A DNA stretch of 64,000 nucleotides, taken from NCBI GenBank assembly GCA_964489425.1, contig CAZAYP010000003.1, forward strand, positions 100,257 through 164,256. The letters are read 5' to 3'. Each line of letters opens with the position of its first letter. Within the stretch, counting starts at the first letter, position 1. Below the pieces are notes generated by a model. The model was given only the letters and a program-made list of their open reading frames with translations, was not told where the DNA came from and ran no database searches. This document shows, piece after piece, positions 1 to 7,452 of the stretch. The stretch is from CAZAYP01 sp964489425 [NCBI: uncultured Verrucomicrobiota bacterium] (GTDB lineage: Bacteria; Verrucomicrobiota; Kiritimatiellia; RZYC01). A program made the translations under genes and the position numbers.

Positions 1-25
1 TCTTACCTCGTGTTCCTCCCCCTCC

Positions 26-61
26 TTTTTTTTTTTTCCCCCCCCCCCCCCCCCCCCCCCC
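26..61. repeat. homopolymer T then C tract
   Basis: Twelve T are followed directly by 24 C near the window start. Such a double homopolymer is unlike anything else in the window. It may be a contig-edge or assembly artefact, or a slippage-prone tract; the sequence alone cannot decide. Confidence 0.9.
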
Positions 62-473
62 ACGTTCAGACTTAGTTTTTCCGGAAATAGCAGGTGCCCT
101 GACGCCGCGATCCGGGTATTTTCCGAATCTGGCGGACAAAGCCAGCTTCCCGCATGTCTTGGGCGTTGCCTCGGCTACGGGGGAGGGGCGACCATTCATT
201 ACCCATTTCCCCAACTCCTCTGGGGCTATCGTCCGCCTCCTGATGACAGCGAAGCCATACATTTCTATTGGGCGAAGGCGAGTCCTGCAGTCCTATGAAA
301 ACCATGTTGAGAAAGAATGCTGATAAATAACGAAGACGGGATAGCCGACCACCTTATGCGCCCCCCCTGGCTTTTTGTGGGTTTTGGAAGCGTAAAGAAC
401 CACCAAGCCATAGAGGATCGGGGAATAACAGCAACCCAGACGACACAACGCGCTAGACGCCTGTTTTAACAGC
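62..473. other. gene-poor leading region
   Basis: No credible gene is seen in this stretch. The open frames present (77 codons on the minus strand at 72-305, a 187-codon minus frame at 293-856, and an 11-codon plus frame at 295) have no family signature and no convincing start. GC is lower than in most of the window, which fits the foreign-looking cassette that follows. Confidence 0.5.
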
Positions 474-502
474 TTGCCACGGGCCAGGGTGGCTCGTGGA
501 TA
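474..502 (+). promoter_or_regulatory. promoter with operator-like dyad upstream of the peptide gene
   Basis: A -35 box TTGCCA (474-479) is separated by 17 nt from TGGATA (497-502). The spacer and box edges are filled by a 9-bp dyad, 477-485 against 491-499, with one G-T wobble and a 5-nt centre. This would put the transcript start about 27 nt before the peptide ATG. The dyad could be a repressor site, as in the ArsR promoter at 11156, or an RNA hairpin if transcription starts further upstream. Confidence 0.45.
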
Positions 503-535
503 GAGAAACATACCAAAACCAAAGGAGTAACAGGT

Positions 536-658
536 ATGAAGAAGTACAGCAAACCCAAAGTCGTGGCAGTGAATCGCCCAACCGGTAAATTTGCGGCGGG
601 GTGCCCGACTTCGCGGACAGGAGCGGGTTGCAAAAAAGCCTGTGAAATCAGACAGTAA
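536..658 (+). CDS. small Cys-containing peptide, candidate RiPP precursor
   Basis: This 40-residue frame begins MKKYSKPKVVAVNRPTGKFA and continues with a core carrying three cysteines (residues 23, 32, 36) spaced CX8CX3C. An AAAGGAG ribosome site (521-527) sits 8 nt before the ATG. The basic, Cys-free N-terminus followed by a Gly/Ser/Thr/Cys-rich tail is the usual leader-core layout of peptides modified by radical SAM/SPASM enzymes, and such an enzyme with a leader-binding domain lies two genes downstream. The role as precursor is inferred from size, composition and context; I do not recognise an exact family. A possible processing point is the Ala-Ala-Gly before Cys23. Confidence 0.65.
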   Translation: MKKYSKPKVVAVNRPTGKFAAGCPTSRTGAGCKKACEIRQ

Positions 659-676
659 GAGCTGCAAAGTATAACC

Positions 677-723
677 ATACAACGAGCCCCCGGTGCGCTC
701 GTGGGCCGGGGTTCTTGTTGTAT
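677..723 (+). promoter_or_regulatory. hairpin between peptide gene and modification genes
   Basis: Inverted arms ATACAAC (677-683) / GTTGTAT (717-723) and CCCC (687-690) / GGGG (708-711) bracket a GC-rich loop. The structure lies 18 nt after the peptide stop and 20 nt before the next start. It has no U-run typical of a full terminator, so it could be a leaky attenuator or an RNA-stabilising element that keeps the precursor mRNA more abundant than the enzyme mRNA. Confidence 0.5.
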
Positions 724-742
724 ACAGATAAGGAAGATATAT

Positions 743-1381
743 ATGAAGCAGATCAATCCATATATAACGATTGCCATTGGCTATGGTTGGGCGAAGGGGA
801 ATGTGCGTAGCGACAAAAGGTGGGCGGTGATGCGCAATTTTTGTTGGCAGATTCACTATCTTGCCAGCCGGCGATATATATTAGCTAATACAAGAATGAC
901 GTGGGACGATGAAGGAACGGACCAAGCAACGATTGGTTCCAATAAGAATTTTCGGAAGCTTTGTGATTCTGTGTGGCCAAAAGCATTTGCTGATTCTATG
1001 ATCTATCGCATGTCGGTCAAACGGTTGCGAGCCTCCGTTGGATATTTTATATGGGATTCGATCACAGAGCGCTTGCGAGATGCTGATGTGTTGCTTTTCG
1101 ACCTTACCCCAAGGGAGAGTGAAGGAATACCGGCTAATGTGCTCTTGGAGTTGGGCGTGGCCTTGGGAACCACGCCGTGCAAGCCCGTTTTCGCGGTGGT
1201 GGAGAATGTCAAACGTTTCCTTGATTCCCATTATTTCCCCAGCGATCTGCAGGGATTGTTGATCGGCGAAATACCCACGGACAAACCCGTTACAGATAAT
1301 TCGTTGCGGATGCGGTTGATTGGAGAGGTGTTTAAGATAGCCGAACAACGATTGACAGTCACCCAGACGGGTTGCCGTTGA
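743..1381 (+). CDS. TIR-like / nucleoside 2-deoxyribosyltransferase-like protein
   Basis: The 212-residue protein has the pattern D-A-D-V-L-L-F-D-L-T-P (about 113-123) followed by N-x-x-x-E-L-G-V-A-L-G (132-142). This resembles the Rossmann-like core of nucleoside 2-deoxyribosyltransferases and the related TIR-like/SLOG groups, in which the Glu of NxxxELG is often catalytic in glycosidic-bond cleavage. Start: the ATG at 743 has AGGAAG 7 nt upstream; an earlier in-frame ATG at 701 lies inside the hairpin and is unlikely. The stop is one base before the radical SAM ATG, so the two are translationally linked. Its role in a peptide-modification locus is unknown; NAD or nucleotide cleavage is an inference. 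Confidence 0.6.
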   Translation: MKQINPYITIAIGYGWAKGNVRSDKRWAVMRNFCWQIHYLASRRYILANTRMTWDDEGTDQATIGSNKNFRKLCDSVWPKAFADSMIYRMSVKRLRASVGYFIWDSITERLRDADVLLFDLTPRESEGIPANVLLELGVALGTTPCKPVFAVVENVKRFLDSHYFPSDLQGLLIGEIPTDKPVTDNSLRMRLIGEVFKIAEQRLTVTQTGCR

Positions 1382-1382
1382 A

Positions 1383-2918
1383 ATGCTGGCTCGACTTTGC
1401 GCCTCATCATTTGTCCGTAACTACTTAAATCATGGTTACATTGTAAACCAGCTTACCCGCCATGACCGGATATATGATGAATCCGGCTATATCTTTCTTC
1501 GTGCTTTGACTCGAGGTCCGCAATTGGTAGAGCATGTTATTGACAGTATTTGCGCGTCATTCGTGGATGCAGAGCGCGATGTGGTGGCCGCCGATGTTCA
1601 GGACTTTCTCAGTGATTTAGCGGGTGATTTGTTCATTGTTCTTGGCGAAACAGCAGCAAACCTCGATGAATCTGAACCAAGATTTAAATATCAGGGTCCT
1701 GGCGGCCCCATTAATTGGAAGGAACGTCCCGCTTCACTGAGAGCGCAGCAGGAGAATCGACAGGCATCTTCATCGGTTATGCTGCCAGGGCAGGATCGTG
1801 TCGGCCTGACGAATGATACCACCGGATTTTTCTTGCAAAGATATAGAACGACCCCTATATTATATAGCTTCCAGATCGAGATGACGACGAGTTGTAATGA
1901 ACGCTGCCTGCATTGCTATATGCCACCGAATCGCCAGCAGCGGCATGCGGATACCGGTATGGTGCTTAATGTGATTCGGCAATTCGCAGCTATGGGCGGG
2001 GTGGACTGTGCTTTTTCGGGTGGCGAACCGATGCTGCATCCGGATTTTGCCAAATGTTTATTGGGTGCCCGCGAGCTAGATTTGATGATTAGCGTTTTAT
2101 CTAATCTCACGGCGCTTGATGATAACATCTTGGCCATTTTGAAGGAAGTGAATGTAAGTGATATATCGGCAAGCGTTTACAGCACAATTCCAGAGGAGCA
2201 CGATCATATAACGGGCGTATCTGGCTCGCACAAAAGAACCACGAAATCCATCATGCGCCTTATAGATGCTGCTATTCCAGTCCAAATATCATGCCCGACC
2301 ATGCGGACTAATTACAGATCGTATCAGAATGTAGCGCGCTGGGCGAGTTCGCTAGGGTTGAAGTCGCAGACAGACTTTATCATCATGGCGCGTCACAATG
2401 GAAGCACCGACAATTTGGAGGAACGTTTAAACGCAGTGGAAACGGAGGAGTTGATTCGCTCCATGATTCATTCAGATCCGACGATTCGGGATATGCTTGA
2501 AAAGCCACCACTGGTTCGGTTGCCGGAACACGAAGATCCGGAAGCAGTGGTTTGTTCCGTTGGTATGCATAGTTTGAGCATGGCAGCAAATGGAACATGC
2601 TATCCATGTGCGGGGTGGCAATCTATGGTCATCGGAGACTTGCGGACAGAGCTGCTGGCAGACATTTGGCGGTCTTCGCCAGCACTGAACCGATTGCGCG
2701 GCATAAAGCGCAAATCTTTCCCAGACTGCTTGACCTGCAAGGATCGTGACTATTGCGCGATTTGTTTCGTTCGCAACGCCAACGAAGCTGGGGGCGATCC
2801 AATGGCCATAAACCCCCTTTTTTGCAAAGTGGCGGAGGCCAACCATCGCATTTTTGAAGAATATTGGGATAGCAAGGGGAAAAACAAGCAAGCGATGCCG
2901 CAAGTTGATGAACATTGA
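1383..2918 (+). CDS. radical SAM/SPASM peptide maturase with N-terminal RRE
   Basis: Residues about 18-92 look like a PqqD-like RiPP recognition element (leader binding), with the stretch NQLTRHDRIYDESGYIFL. The radical SAM [4Fe-4S] motif is C171-X3-C175-X2-C178, with GGEP at 213-216. The C-terminal SPASM region carries C391, C406, C409, C449, C452, C458, C461 and C481, enough for two auxiliary clusters. At 511 residues it has the usual length for SPASM peptide maturases that make thioether or C-C crosslinks. It starts one base after the preceding stop. The likely substrate is the 536-658 peptide. The bond formed cannot be read from sequence. Confidence 0.85.
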   Translation: MLARLCASSFVRNYLNHGYIVNQLTRHDRIYDESGYIFLRALTRGPQLVEHVIDSICASFVDAERDVVAADVQDFLSDLAGDLFIVLGETAANLDESEPRFKYQGPGGPINWKERPASLRAQQENRQASSSVMLPGQDRVGLTNDTTGFFLQRYRTTPILYSFQIEMTTSCNERCLHCYMPPNRQQRHADTGMVLNVIRQFAAMGGVDCAFSGGEPMLHPDFAKCLLGARELDLMISVLSNLTALDDNILAILKEVNVSDISASVYSTIPEEHDHITGVSGSHKRTTKSIMRLIDAAIPVQISCPTMRTNYRSYQNVARWASSLGLKSQTDFIIMARHNGSTDNLEERLNAVETEELIRSMIHSDPTIRDMLEKPPLVRLPEHEDPEAVVCSVGMHSLSMAANGTCYPCAGWQSMVIGDLRTELLADIWRSSPALNRLRGIKRKSFPDCLTCKDRDYCAICFVRNANEAGGDPMAINPLFCKVAEANHRIFEEYWDSKGKNKQAMPQVDEH

Positions 2919-2960
2919 CTGCTTTGTCGTTAAAGATCACGGCGATCTTAGAAGAAATAC

Positions 2961-3158
2961 ATGTTGACCGATGCGCAGATCCATAAAATAAGCGTCATCA
3001 TTACTTGGATGCTGTTTATTGGCGGATTCTTTTTCCTGCTATTATTGAAGCGTACTGCGCCTGTGATGCTTTTCGTGCTCAAGTGGACCCTCATGATCCT
3101 TTCACCGCTAATCATTATAGGCGCGATAATCCTATTCATTATCGCCTGCGTTCTTTAA
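2961..3158 (+). CDS. small two-helix membrane protein
   Basis: This 65-residue frame is almost entirely hydrophobic, with two predicted transmembrane helices (about 10-30 and 35-63) joined by a short basic turn (KRT). A weak AGAAGAA ribosome site precedes the ATG. It follows the radical SAM gene by 42 nt and may belong to the peptide locus, for example as an immunity or export-accessory protein, but this is only positional inference. Its 3' end overlaps the end of the opposing amidohydrolase gene by 4 nt. Confidence 0.5.
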   Translation: MLTDAQIHKISVIITWMLFIGGFFFLLLLKRTAPVMLFVLKWTLMILSPLIIIGAIILFIIACVL

Positions 3159-3973
3159 GGCGTTCCCGCTCCCGAGCATGCAAGTGATTCCTCATGGTTG
3201 GGCTCAAACAATCGGACGCAGGATGTATAACACGCAATCTGCGAAAAGTCGGGCCCCAGCGCTCGTTTCAACGACATTAGGCGCTTAAACATGTATGTCA
3301 GCAGGGAATACCGGGGGTAGAACAAGGCGGGAATGGGATAATCAGATCCGAACAACAGTCGGTTTGCGCCGTAGTCGCGTGCCAGGCGGCGGATGGCATG
3401 CAATGGCATGAAGGCGGTATCAACCCAGACATTCTGATGGCGCGCCAACATCGCCGCTGCCTGATCCGTGGGGCGGCCATGAGCCAGAATTACACGGACA
3501 TCGGGATGCCGGGCGCATATCCAGTCGTAGCTGCCGGCCTCGCAATAGCGTTTCTCTCCCGTGTGCAGCAGGATGGGGCAGTCTCTTTCCTGCGCAAGGG
3601 AAAAGATGCGTTGCAAACCGCGGCCGCGCGGCCGCCAGCCGTTATGCCCATGGATTTTTATGCCGGCCCAGGGCATGACCCAATAGCGCTTGAGATTGGG
3701 CGAGCGGCGGAGCATTTCCGGCGTGACCCAAAGCAATGGCCAAACCCGGTTGCCGGCCAATTCCAGCAGGGTCTCCATTTCAATGCGCACATCTCTAAAC
3801 GGCTTGGCGGGGGTAGAAGTCGAGGAGCATGCCCATCGATGGAAGCCGAGCGCGAGCATGTCGGTCGCCACGGTCCGAGGAGAAAAGAATCGATCGCAGA
3901 ACCAGCCGACATGCACATGGACATCGCAAATCTTCTGGCGCCGGACAGTTTCTGTTTCTGCGTTGTGCGTCAT
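3155..3973 (-). CDS. amidohydrolase family protein (PF04909-like)
   Basis: The 272-residue protein shows the metal-dependent amidohydrolase pattern: D-V-H-V-H near residue 18-22, G-I-K-I-H with the bridging Lys around residue 105, L-L-H-T-G, I-L-A-H-G-R-P and F-G-S-D-Y-P-I-P near the C-terminus. These are metal ligands of the TIM-barrel amidohydrolase_2 family; members include decarboxylases and lactonases, so the substrate is unknown. It is the last gene of a short minus-strand run, 3 nt behind the Mth938-like gene. A second member of the same superfamily lies at 61865. Confidence 0.8.
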   Translation of the reverse strand: MTHNAETETVRRQKICDVHVHVGWFCDRFFSPRTVATDMLALGFHRWACSSTSTPAKPFRDVRIEMETLLELAGNRVWPLLWVTPEMLRRSPNLKRYWVMPWAGIKIHGHNGWRPRGRGLQRIFSLAQERDCPILLHTGEKRYCEAGSYDWICARHPDVRVILAHGRPTDQAAAMLARHQNVWVDTAFMPLHAIRRLARDYGANRLLFGSDYPIPALFYPRYSLLTYMFKRLMSLKRALGPDFSQIACYTSCVRLFEPNHEESLACSGAGTP

Positions 3974-3976
3974 GGA

Positions 3977-4375
3977 TCAGCAGGTGCCATGGGCCAGCAG
4001 GGCCACGCGTTCGCCCTTTTGAAAGCGCGCATTGTATTCGCGGCAGGCGTCGGGCGTTTTCAGGAACAGGACTTCCCGGATGCCTTTTTTATGAATCTGC
4101 TGCGGCAGGCGTTTCTGATACTCCAGCATGGCGGAGTGCCCCGTGCCAACAACCAGCACATCAAGGCCGGCGTCGAACACCCCGCTGATCTGGTCCAAGG
4201 ACAACTTGCGGTCGTGGCCTTTGGGCAAGGGCCACTCCGTTACCATGGTGCCGATAACGCGGATATTTTTCCCGGCGCCCTTCTTGCCATCCAGAAAAAC
4301 GGAGTGTTCCTGGCCATTGATGACGTATTTGCCCCATTCGCAAGCTTGAATTGGGTAGTCTTGGGCCGTGGTCAT
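3977..4375 (-). CDS. Mth938-like domain protein
   Basis: A 132-residue protein matching the Mth938 (PF04430) layout: a central L-D-V-L-V-V-G-T-G strand-turn, an R-E-V-L-F-L-K-T-x-x-A-C-R-E-Y-N segment and a final G-E-R-V-A-L-L-A-H-G. Family members are single-domain alpha/beta proteins of poorly defined function, related to the NDUFAF3 assembly factor. It sits 10 nt after the ORF6N gene and 3 nt before the amidohydrolase, so the three may be co-transcribed. Confidence 0.8.
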   Translation of the reverse strand: MTTAQDYPIQACEWGKYVINGQEHSVFLDGKKGAGKNIRVIGTMVTEWPLPKGHDRKLSLDQISGVFDAGLDVLVVGTGHSAMLEYQKRLPQQIHKKGIREVLFLKTPDACREYNARFQKGERVALLAHGTC

Positions 4376-4385
4376 AGGGGCCTGC

Positions 4386-5012
4386 TCATCTCAGCTTTTC
4401 CCCGACCCTATAAGCCGTACGTGGTTCCCTAACCTGGAACCCGATCTGCTTGCGCGGCGGTGCTGGCGGCGGGAGCAGCAGTGGCCGGATTTTCTGGTAC
4501 AGATCGCGCAAAGCTGTGTCGTGGCCTATCAGCGTCTTCTCAATGTCCGTCAAACGTTTATCCAGTTCCGCGTGGCTCAGCAGGTGCTCGCGCATCCTGA
4601 CAAACGCCCGGACGACAAAGACGCTCATTTGAACGGCCTGCGAGCTGTTCAAGACGTTGGCAGCCATGATCGCGCCGTGCTCGGTGAAGGCATAAGGAGG
4701 ATAGCGCGGATCGCGGTGCCTTGACGAACTGGTCGCAATTTGCGACCGGTTGGAGTCAGCGCCCTGCCCAGCAGTGAGATGCGAATGCGCGGCCGAAACT
4801 TGCTGCCGCAGATCGGCAACTTCATGTGGCGTCAGTTGAAACATGAAATCAGGCGGAAACCGTTCCGCATTACGGCGGACCTGCTCATTCAATCGCTTGG
4901 TTGGAACGCCATAGATGCGGGCAAGGTCCGCATCCAAAATCACCTTGATCCTCCGTACGGTCAGGATAATGGGCTCGATGCCCGGCACAAGTTCCACACT
5001 GGATTCAGTCAC
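4386..5012 (-). CDS. ORF6N domain DNA-binding protein
   Basis: The 208-residue product has the ORF6N signature (PF10543): a DADLARIYGV-x-x-x-x-LNEQVRRN helix, RFPPDFMFQLT, and YAFTEHGAIMAANVLNS followed by a V-x-M-S-V-F-V-V-R-A-F helix. A heptad-like C-terminal helix and a Pro-rich tail follow. The family is common in phages and mobile elements and in solitary regulators. Start: a GTG at 5012 with GGGAGGTGG just upstream; the ATG at 5123 would overlap the neighbouring zinc-ribbon gene and adds a non-family N-terminus. GC is lower than in the flanking gene, suggesting transfer. Confidence 0.85.
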   Translation of the reverse strand: MTESSVELVPGIEPIILTVRRIKVILDADLARIYGVPTKRLNEQVRRNAERFPPDFMFQLTPHEVADLRQQVSAAHSHLTAGQGADSNRSQIATSSSRHRDPRYPPYAFTEHGAIMAANVLNSSQAVQMSVFVVRAFVRMREHLLSHAELDKRLTDIEKTLIGHDTALRDLYQKIRPLLLPPPAPPRKQIGFQVREPRTAYRVGEKLR

Positions 5013-5061
5013 CACATCCACCTCCCTTTCCCACGCTAGCGAACCGTACTCGGGTAACCGG

Positions 5062-5805
5062 TCACCGTTTGCGCGCGAGCAATTCGGCCAAGCCCAGGAT
5101 CGCCAGCAGCAGGGCAAACCCAAAGGTCAAAAGCGGGAGCAAGCCCCAGCCCGCTTGCCGGGTCACCGCGGCGCCGGTCAGGATGAAGATGACGGCCAGG
5201 GCCAGGAACGTGAGGCCGCGCATCCGCGCCGCGCCGGCGCCGCCGCCGGGCGCATCGTCATCGCGGTGCAGGATCTTGTGGAGATTTTGGCGGATGGTGG
5301 TGCCTTCGACCACCGGGCGCATGGGGTGGGGCCGCAGGTCCGGGGTCAGCGTCGTGCCGGCCTCCGCGGGGTCCGCGCTCCCGACAGCGGCCGCCGGGTT
5401 CAGCGGCGGCAGTTCGTGCTCCGGAACCGGCTCCAGTTCCTCGAGGATCGGCTCGCGATCGTACGCGGCGGCCGGGATCGGTTCCAGCAGGAGTTCGGCG
5501 GGCGCAGGGTCCTCGGCCGGGCCCGGTTCACGGGTGGCCGCCGGCAGTTCGTCGGGAGCCGCGGCCTCGTCGAGGTGCGGCACCCAACTCTCCTCGCGGC
5601 AGGCCTGGCACACCACGGTTTCCCCCTGCATGGACGCGGGCGCGGTCATGTCCGCGCGGCAGGCCGGGCACGCGAAGCGGAGGTCCGGCGGCGGCACCTC
5701 GATCGCGCTGCCACACCCGGGGCAGTCCAGCATCAGGCCGACCCCGTCTTCTTCAACCACCACGCGGCGCGCGCACGCCGCGCACTTGAAATATACGTCT
5801 GCCAT
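5062..5805 (-). CDS. zinc-ribbon protein with two C-terminal membrane helices
   Basis: The N-terminal 80 residues hold four CxxC knuckles (CAAC, CPGC, CPAC, CQAC) that can bind two zinc ions. A long acidic Pro/Glu/Ala-rich linker (about 80-190) follows, then two hydrophobic helices and a basic C-terminus (ARKR). This layout puts the zinc ribbons and linker in the cytoplasm, anchored by the tail. No catalytic motif is seen; similar zinc-ribbon membrane proteins of unknown role are frequent in planctomycete-type genomes. It is divergent from the HIT gene. Confidence 0.7.
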   Translation of the reverse strand: MADVYFKCAACARRVVVEEDGVGLMLDCPGCGSAIEVPPPDLRFACPACRADMTAPASMQGETVVCQACREESWVPHLDEAAAPDELPAATREPGPAEDPAPAELLLEPIPAAAYDREPILEELEPVPEHELPPLNPAAAVGSADPAEAGTTLTPDLRPHPMRPVVEGTTIRQNLHKILHRDDDAPGGGAGAARMRGLTFLALAVIFILTGAAVTRQAGWGLLPLLTFGFALLLAILGLAELLARKR

Positions 5806-5850
5806 GTGTCGCTCACCGGCCGGCGTTCATGGTCCGGCCGCGCGTACCAT

Positions 5851-5893
5851 GCGGTTTTTTGGCCTTGATGTCAACTGCGGGCGCGGCTAGCGT
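5851..5893. promoter_or_regulatory. back-to-back promoters of the zinc-ribbon and HIT genes
   Basis: On the plus strand TTGATG (5865-5870) is 17 nt from TAGCGT (5888-5893), only 6 nt before the HIT ATG. On the minus strand TTGACA (5874-5869) overlaps it in the near-palindrome TTGATGTCAA and has possible -10 hexamers 17-19 nt away. The two -35 boxes therefore share bases, so polymerase binding in the two directions should compete. Confidence 0.45.
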
Positions 5894-5899
5894 TGGGCC

Positions 5900-6298
5900 A
5901 TGGAAACCCGGTGTCCGTTCTGCGCGCCCGACCCCGGCCGCCTGCTGGCCGCGGAAGGCAACTGCGTGGCCATCCGGGACGGATTCCCCGTGGTGCCGGG
6001 CCACCTGCTGCTGATTCCCCGGCGCCACGTCGCCTCGTTCCGGGACCTGGAGCCGGCCGAATGGCAGGCCTTGCTGGCCCTGGCGCAGCGGTTGGCCCGC
6101 GCGGCGCAGGCGCAGGACCCGGCCATCCTGGGCTTCAACTTCGGGATCAACGACGGCGCCGCGGCCGGCCAGACCATCCCCCATGTCCACGCCCACCTGA
6201 TCCCGCGCCGGGCCGGCGACGTGCCGGATCCGCGCGGCGGGGTGCGCGGCGTGATCCCTGGCCGGGCCTTGTACCCCGACATGCCGCCATGCGTTTAA
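5900..6298 (+). CDS. HIT family protein
   Basis: The 132-residue protein has the histidine-triad motif HVHAHLIPR (HxHxH, about residue 94-102) and an N-terminal CPFC typical of bacterial HIT hydrolases. These enzymes cleave nucleotide phosphoramidates or dinucleoside polyphosphates; the exact substrate is unknown. Length is normal. The ATG is only 6 nt after the proposed -10, so the mRNA may be leaderless. Confidence 0.88.
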   Translation: METRCPFCAPDPGRLLAAEGNCVAIRDGFPVVPGHLLLIPRRHVASFRDLEPAEWQALLALAQRLARAAQAQDPAILGFNFGINDGAAAGQTIPHVHAHLIPRRAGDVPDPRGGVRGVIPGRALYPDMPPCV

Positions 6299-6310
6299 TC
6301 TTTTTCGCGT

Positions 6311-6339
6311 TTGAACTGCCGCACCTGGCGTGATAGTTT
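6311..6339 (+). promoter_or_regulatory. promoter of the EEP gene
   Basis: TTGAAC (6311-6316) lies 17 nt from TAGTTT (6334-6339). Initiation about 7 nt downstream would leave a leader of only a few bases before the ATG at 6350, and no ribosome site is visible there. Confidence 0.4.
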
Positions 6340-6349
6340 CGTAATCACT

Positions 6350-7441
6350 ATGAAACCAATGATATGGCGTGAACTGCGAACGTTAGCCATGGCGGGGGTG
6401 GCCTTGGCCGCAACCGGGTCGGCCGTGTGTGCCGGCCCCGACCGGGCGGCAGCCGACCGCGACGCGGACAGCTCCCTGCCCCGCCTGGACGCCCCGGAAC
6501 AGGTGTATCTCCAGCCGGAAGACCTGCAGCCGGTCACCAGCCCCCTGCGCATCGCCAGCTACAACCTCGAAAACTTCACCGACGGCAGCTGGGATGGCCC
6601 CGACCGGACCCGGGCGGACCTGAAGCGCCAGACCCATGGAGCCGCCGAGATCATCGCCGGCATCGCGCCCGACATTATCGTGATGCAGGAGATTGAAAAC
6701 CGGCGGTCCCTGGAGCGCCTCAATCGCGCGTTCAAGACGCCGTTCCCCGCAGTGTACGTCACCAAGTTCGCGCCCCGCAGGAAGGACAGCGAAGTCATGA
6801 ACGTGGCCGTGATGAGCCGGGTGCCGCTGGCCGCGTTGCGCGAGTTCGATTTCGAGGTCATTGAAGAACAAGACGCGCCGCCGCGCGGCGTGCTGAGCTT
6901 CATCGTCGTGCTCGAACCGCGCCATCTCCTGCTCGTCTACGCGGTGCATTTGAAATCCAACGTCGGGCCGCGCCGGAGCAACGTGGCGCAGCGCCAGAAG
7001 GCGCTCAACGTCATCCGCGAAGATGTGCGCAACATCACGGCCAAGTATGCCGCCGCCGGCATCGATTTCGAGGTCTTGATCATGGGCGACATGAACACGG
7101 ACCCCACGGCCAAGCGCTTTGCCGACGATGACTCCCTGCGGCCGCTGGCGGATTTCGTGGACCTGTGGGCTGGGATCCCGCTGAGCGAGCGGATCACCAT
7201 GCCCAGCCGCGAGGGGGACGAGTTCAACGACCGCCCGCCCACCACGTTTGACCGCGCGTTCTGCTCGACCAGCCTGCAGGAAGAGCCCTGGGTGGTGGTG
7301 CGCCCCTACCGGGTCAAGCAAGGGGTAGACGTGCGCCACGCCTGGGCCGATCCGGGCTCCTCGATCTATGCCATCTCCGACCACTACCCCATTTACGTGG
7401 ACCTCTACCTCAAGGCGCCGGCGCCGGAACCGCCTCCCTGA
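6350..7441 (+). CDS. secreted endonuclease/exonuclease/phosphatase family protein
   Basis: The product is 363 residues, with an N-terminal signal peptide (basic start, hydrophobic stretch, cleavage near AVCA-GPD). The EEP catalytic core follows: A-S-Y-N-L-E-N (metal/DNA-binding Asn), V-M-Q-E-I-E-N (metal Glu), H-L-K-S-N (catalytic His), M-G-D-M-N-T-D (Asp/Asn) and I-S-D-H-Y-P (terminal Asp-His pair). All expected residues are present, so it should be an active exported phosphodiesterase or nuclease. Start: the ATG at 6350 opens the signal peptide and fits the promoter; the frame runs further upstream without coding character. Confidence 0.88.
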   Translation: MKPMIWRELRTLAMAGVALAATGSAVCAGPDRAAADRDADSSLPRLDAPEQVYLQPEDLQPVTSPLRIASYNLENFTDGSWDGPDRTRADLKRQTHGAAEIIAGIAPDIIVMQEIENRRSLERLNRAFKTPFPAVYVTKFAPRRKDSEVMNVAVMSRVPLAALREFDFEVIEEQDAPPRGVLSFIVVLEPRHLLLVYAVHLKSNVGPRRSNVAQRQKALNVIREDVRNITAKYAAAGIDFEVLIMGDMNTDPTAKRFADDDSLRPLADFVDLWAGIPLSERITMPSREGDEFNDRPPTTFDRAFCSTSLQEEPWVVVRPYRVKQGVDVRHAWADPGSSIYAISDHYPIYVDLYLKAPAPEPPP

Positions 7442-7452
7442 CGCGGCCCGGA

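Noticed and set aside
72-305. 77-codon minus-strand frame
   Set aside because: No family pattern, no good ribosome site and a low-complexity basic composition; likely chance.
293-856. 187-codon minus-strand frame over the peptide gene
   Set aside because: It is antisense to the peptide gene, its promoter and the hairpin, with Cys/His/Pro-rich noise composition.
3398-4432. 344-codon plus-strand frame
   Set aside because: Antisense to the amidohydrolase and Mth938-like genes, both of which have clear family motifs.
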